From Hyphomicrobiaceae bacterium (GTDB lineage: Bacteria > Pseudomonadota > Alphaproteobacteria > Rhizobiales > Hyphomicrobiaceae): a DNA stretch of 64,000 bases. Each line of letters starts with the position of its first letter. The stretch's first letter is position 1. Location of the stretch: positions 1-64,000 of the forward strand of contig PKEY01000105.1 in NCBI GenBank assembly GCA_002919265.1. Direction: 5' to 3'. Shown piece by piece: positions 62,883 to 64,000 of the stretch. The position numbers were made by a program, and so were the translations under genes. Under the pieces are notes generated by a model that was not told the origin of the DNA, searched no databases, and worked only from the letters and a program-made list of their open reading frames with translations.

Positions 62883-64000
62883 GCCTCAAACCTTCCCCAT
62901 CCGGCAACAATGGCAGCAGCGCATTCACTGTGCGCTCGAGCGCGCCGGAAAGGCTCGACAGCGCATCCTGTGCGCTCGCCCGCATCCGTGCCAGCTCAAC
63001 CTCGTCGCTGAGCAAGTGTTTTACGGCAGCCGCCAGATCCTCAGCGCCGTTCACTTGTATCGCCGCCATCCGCTTGAACAGCGCACGATAAGCATCCGCG
63101 AAATTGGCCCAATGCGGACCGGTGAGGACAACTGCGTTGTGCCGCACGGCTTCGATGGGGTTTTGTCCCCCGCGAGGAACGAGCGATCCGCCAATGAACG
63201 CCACCGGTGAAAGGGCATAGAACGTGCCGAGCTCGCCGAGTGTATCCGCGATGTAAATATCCGTTTCCGCATCTGGCATAGCGCCCAGGGATCGGAGAAC
63301 TACGCCACTGCCCCCCTTCTCGCGAAACAGTGCCGCCAAGGCTTCCCCGCGCTCCGGATGCCGGGGCACCACGATGGTGCAAAACCCCTCAAGGTCCTCA
63401 GCAAGCCGCTTGTGCGCAGCGTAGATCACTTCTTCCTCGCCCTCATGCGTGCTGGCGGCGAGCATGAAGGGGCGACCCGCCAAAGCCTCGCTCAGACGAC
63501 GGACTTCGGCGGCGTCCGCTACCGGTGGCGGCGCATCGATCTTCAGATTACCGACATCCTCCGTCCACCGCGCGCCAAGCTCCCTGAAGCGACGGGACAG
63601 TCGCTCATTCTGCGCAAGAACGATGGCAAACCGGCTGAACAACGGCTCCGAAACGCGGCGCCACTTGCGCCAGCGTTCATAGGAACGGTTCGACATGCGC
63701 GCGTTGACAAGAGCCAGAGGAATCCCGCGCGCCGAAGTCTCCAGAATAAGGTTCGGCCAGATTTCAGACTCGGTGAAAATGGCAAGTTCCGGACGCCAGT
63801 GATCGAGAAAGCGGTTCACTGCATCTGGCAGATCGATCGGCACGAATTGATGAATGTCCCGAGGATCGAGCCGCCGTTGCGCGATCTGCGCCGAGGTTAC
63901 CGTCCCCGTCGTGACGAGGAAGCGAAGGTCCGGTCGCCGTGCTCGCAACGCTGGCAAAAGAGGCAGGATGGCGTTCGTCTCGCCGACGCTCGCCGCGTGC
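62872..64000 (-). CDS. waaA: 3-deoxy-D-manno-octulosonic acid transferase, 3' part
   Basis: The C-terminal 375 residues of WaaA (KdtA), which adds Kdo to lipid IVA at the inner membrane. The gene enters from the right edge, so its start is not seen. HAASVGETNAILPLLPALRA at the edge of the window is the family motif that normally lies about 50 residues into the protein, followed by VTTGTVTSAQ and the GT1-like block FIGGSLVPRGGQNPIEA. It overlaps lpxK by 11 bases, the usual order in Hyphomicrobiales. Confidence 0.95.
   Translation of the reverse strand, partial: HAASVGETNAILPLLPALRARRPDLRFLVTTGTVTSAQIAQRRLDPRDIHQFVPIDLPDAVNRFLDHWRPELAIFTESEIWPNLILETSARGIPLALVNARMSNRSYERWRKWRRVSEPLFSRFAIVLAQNERLSRRFRELGARWTEDVGNLKIDAPPPVADAAEVRRLSEALAGRPFMLAASTHEGEEEVIYAAHKRLAEDLEGFCTIVVPRHPERGEALAALFREKGGSGVVLRSLGAMPDAETDIYIADTLGELGTFYALSPVAFIGGSLVPRGGQNPIEAVRHNAVVLTGPHWANFADAYRALFKRMAAIQVNGAEDLAAAVKHLLSDEVELARMRASAQDALSSLSGALERTVNALLPLLPDGEGLRRAS

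Noticed and set aside
1..64000. rRNA, tRNA, CRISPR arrays, insertion sequences and prophage genes
   Set aside because: I looked for cloverleaf-like RNAs, regularly spaced repeats and transposase/integrase motifs in all gaps and saw none; a tRNA or covariance-model scan would be the decisive check.

Overview
The window looks like one contiguous piece of chromosome from a Gram-negative alphaproteobacterium, most likely of the order Hyphomicrobiales. The evidence is gene content and order: PhaR/PhaA/PhaB polyhydroxybutyrate genes near mtgA and rpmF, a short-form HisG with HisZ beside HisS, a DnaA-related HdaA upstream of ppk and ppx, a Zur-ZnuC-ZnuB set, and the lipid A genes waaA and lpxK. Coding density is high and the G+C content looks high throughout. 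I saw no rRNA, tRNA, insertion sequence, phage gene or CRISPR array. I have not assigned a genus.

Region by region. 1-6.8 kb: the 5' part of ispG, the zinc-uptake set zur-znuC-znuB, a membrane-anchored coiled-coil protein, a small secreted protein, a GYD-domain protein, then ispA divergent from mtgA-rpmF. 6.8-15.3 kb: a small membrane protein, an EAL phosphodiesterase with a ruined GGDEF motif, phaR divergent from phaA-phaB, and a 1088-residue membrane/coiled-coil protein of unknown function with an internal duplication. 15.4-25.6 kb: an FAH-family hydrolase, a TPR protein, an MFS transporter divergent from a complete sugar/glycerol-phosphate-type ABC importer, a VOC-domain protein, methylglyoxal synthase and an acyl-CoA dehydrogenase.

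25.8-34.4 kb holds the most distinctive metabolic region: two operons that face each other. The plus-strand operon encodes an Ldh-family dehydrogenase, an RraA-like protein, a D-2-hydroxyacid dehydrogenase and an HpcH/HpaI aldolase. The minus-strand operon encodes a DUF1537-type 3-oxo-tetronate kinase (OtnK), a class II aldolase-type decarboxylase (OtnC), a short-chain dehydrogenase and a TSUP permease. A GAF/HWE-type histidine kinase lies between the operon ends. By family knowledge the SDR-OtnK-OtnC trio could turn a four-carbon sugar acid into dihydroxyacetone phosphate; the substrate is not known.

34.6-50.3 kb: wrbA, a bactofilin fused to a cadherin-like repeat, a cysteine hydrolase, an HpaB-like flavoprotein, a DnaJ-type chaperone, the perM-hdaA-ppk-ppx run, a CDP-alcohol phosphatidyltransferase, a DUF2066 protein divergent from purM-purN, and a cytochrome P450. 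50.3-64 kb: a small secreted protein, recQ, the hisS-hisZ-hisG operon, an isolated TadG-like protein with a von Willebrand A domain, a dimethylglycine-dehydrogenase-like protein, an orphan TRAP-type binding protein, lpxK and the 3' part of waaA.

Start sites were chosen by reading ribosome-binding sites and family N-termini, so several are shorter than the longest possible reading frame. All family assignments are from reading motifs by eye; no database search was run.
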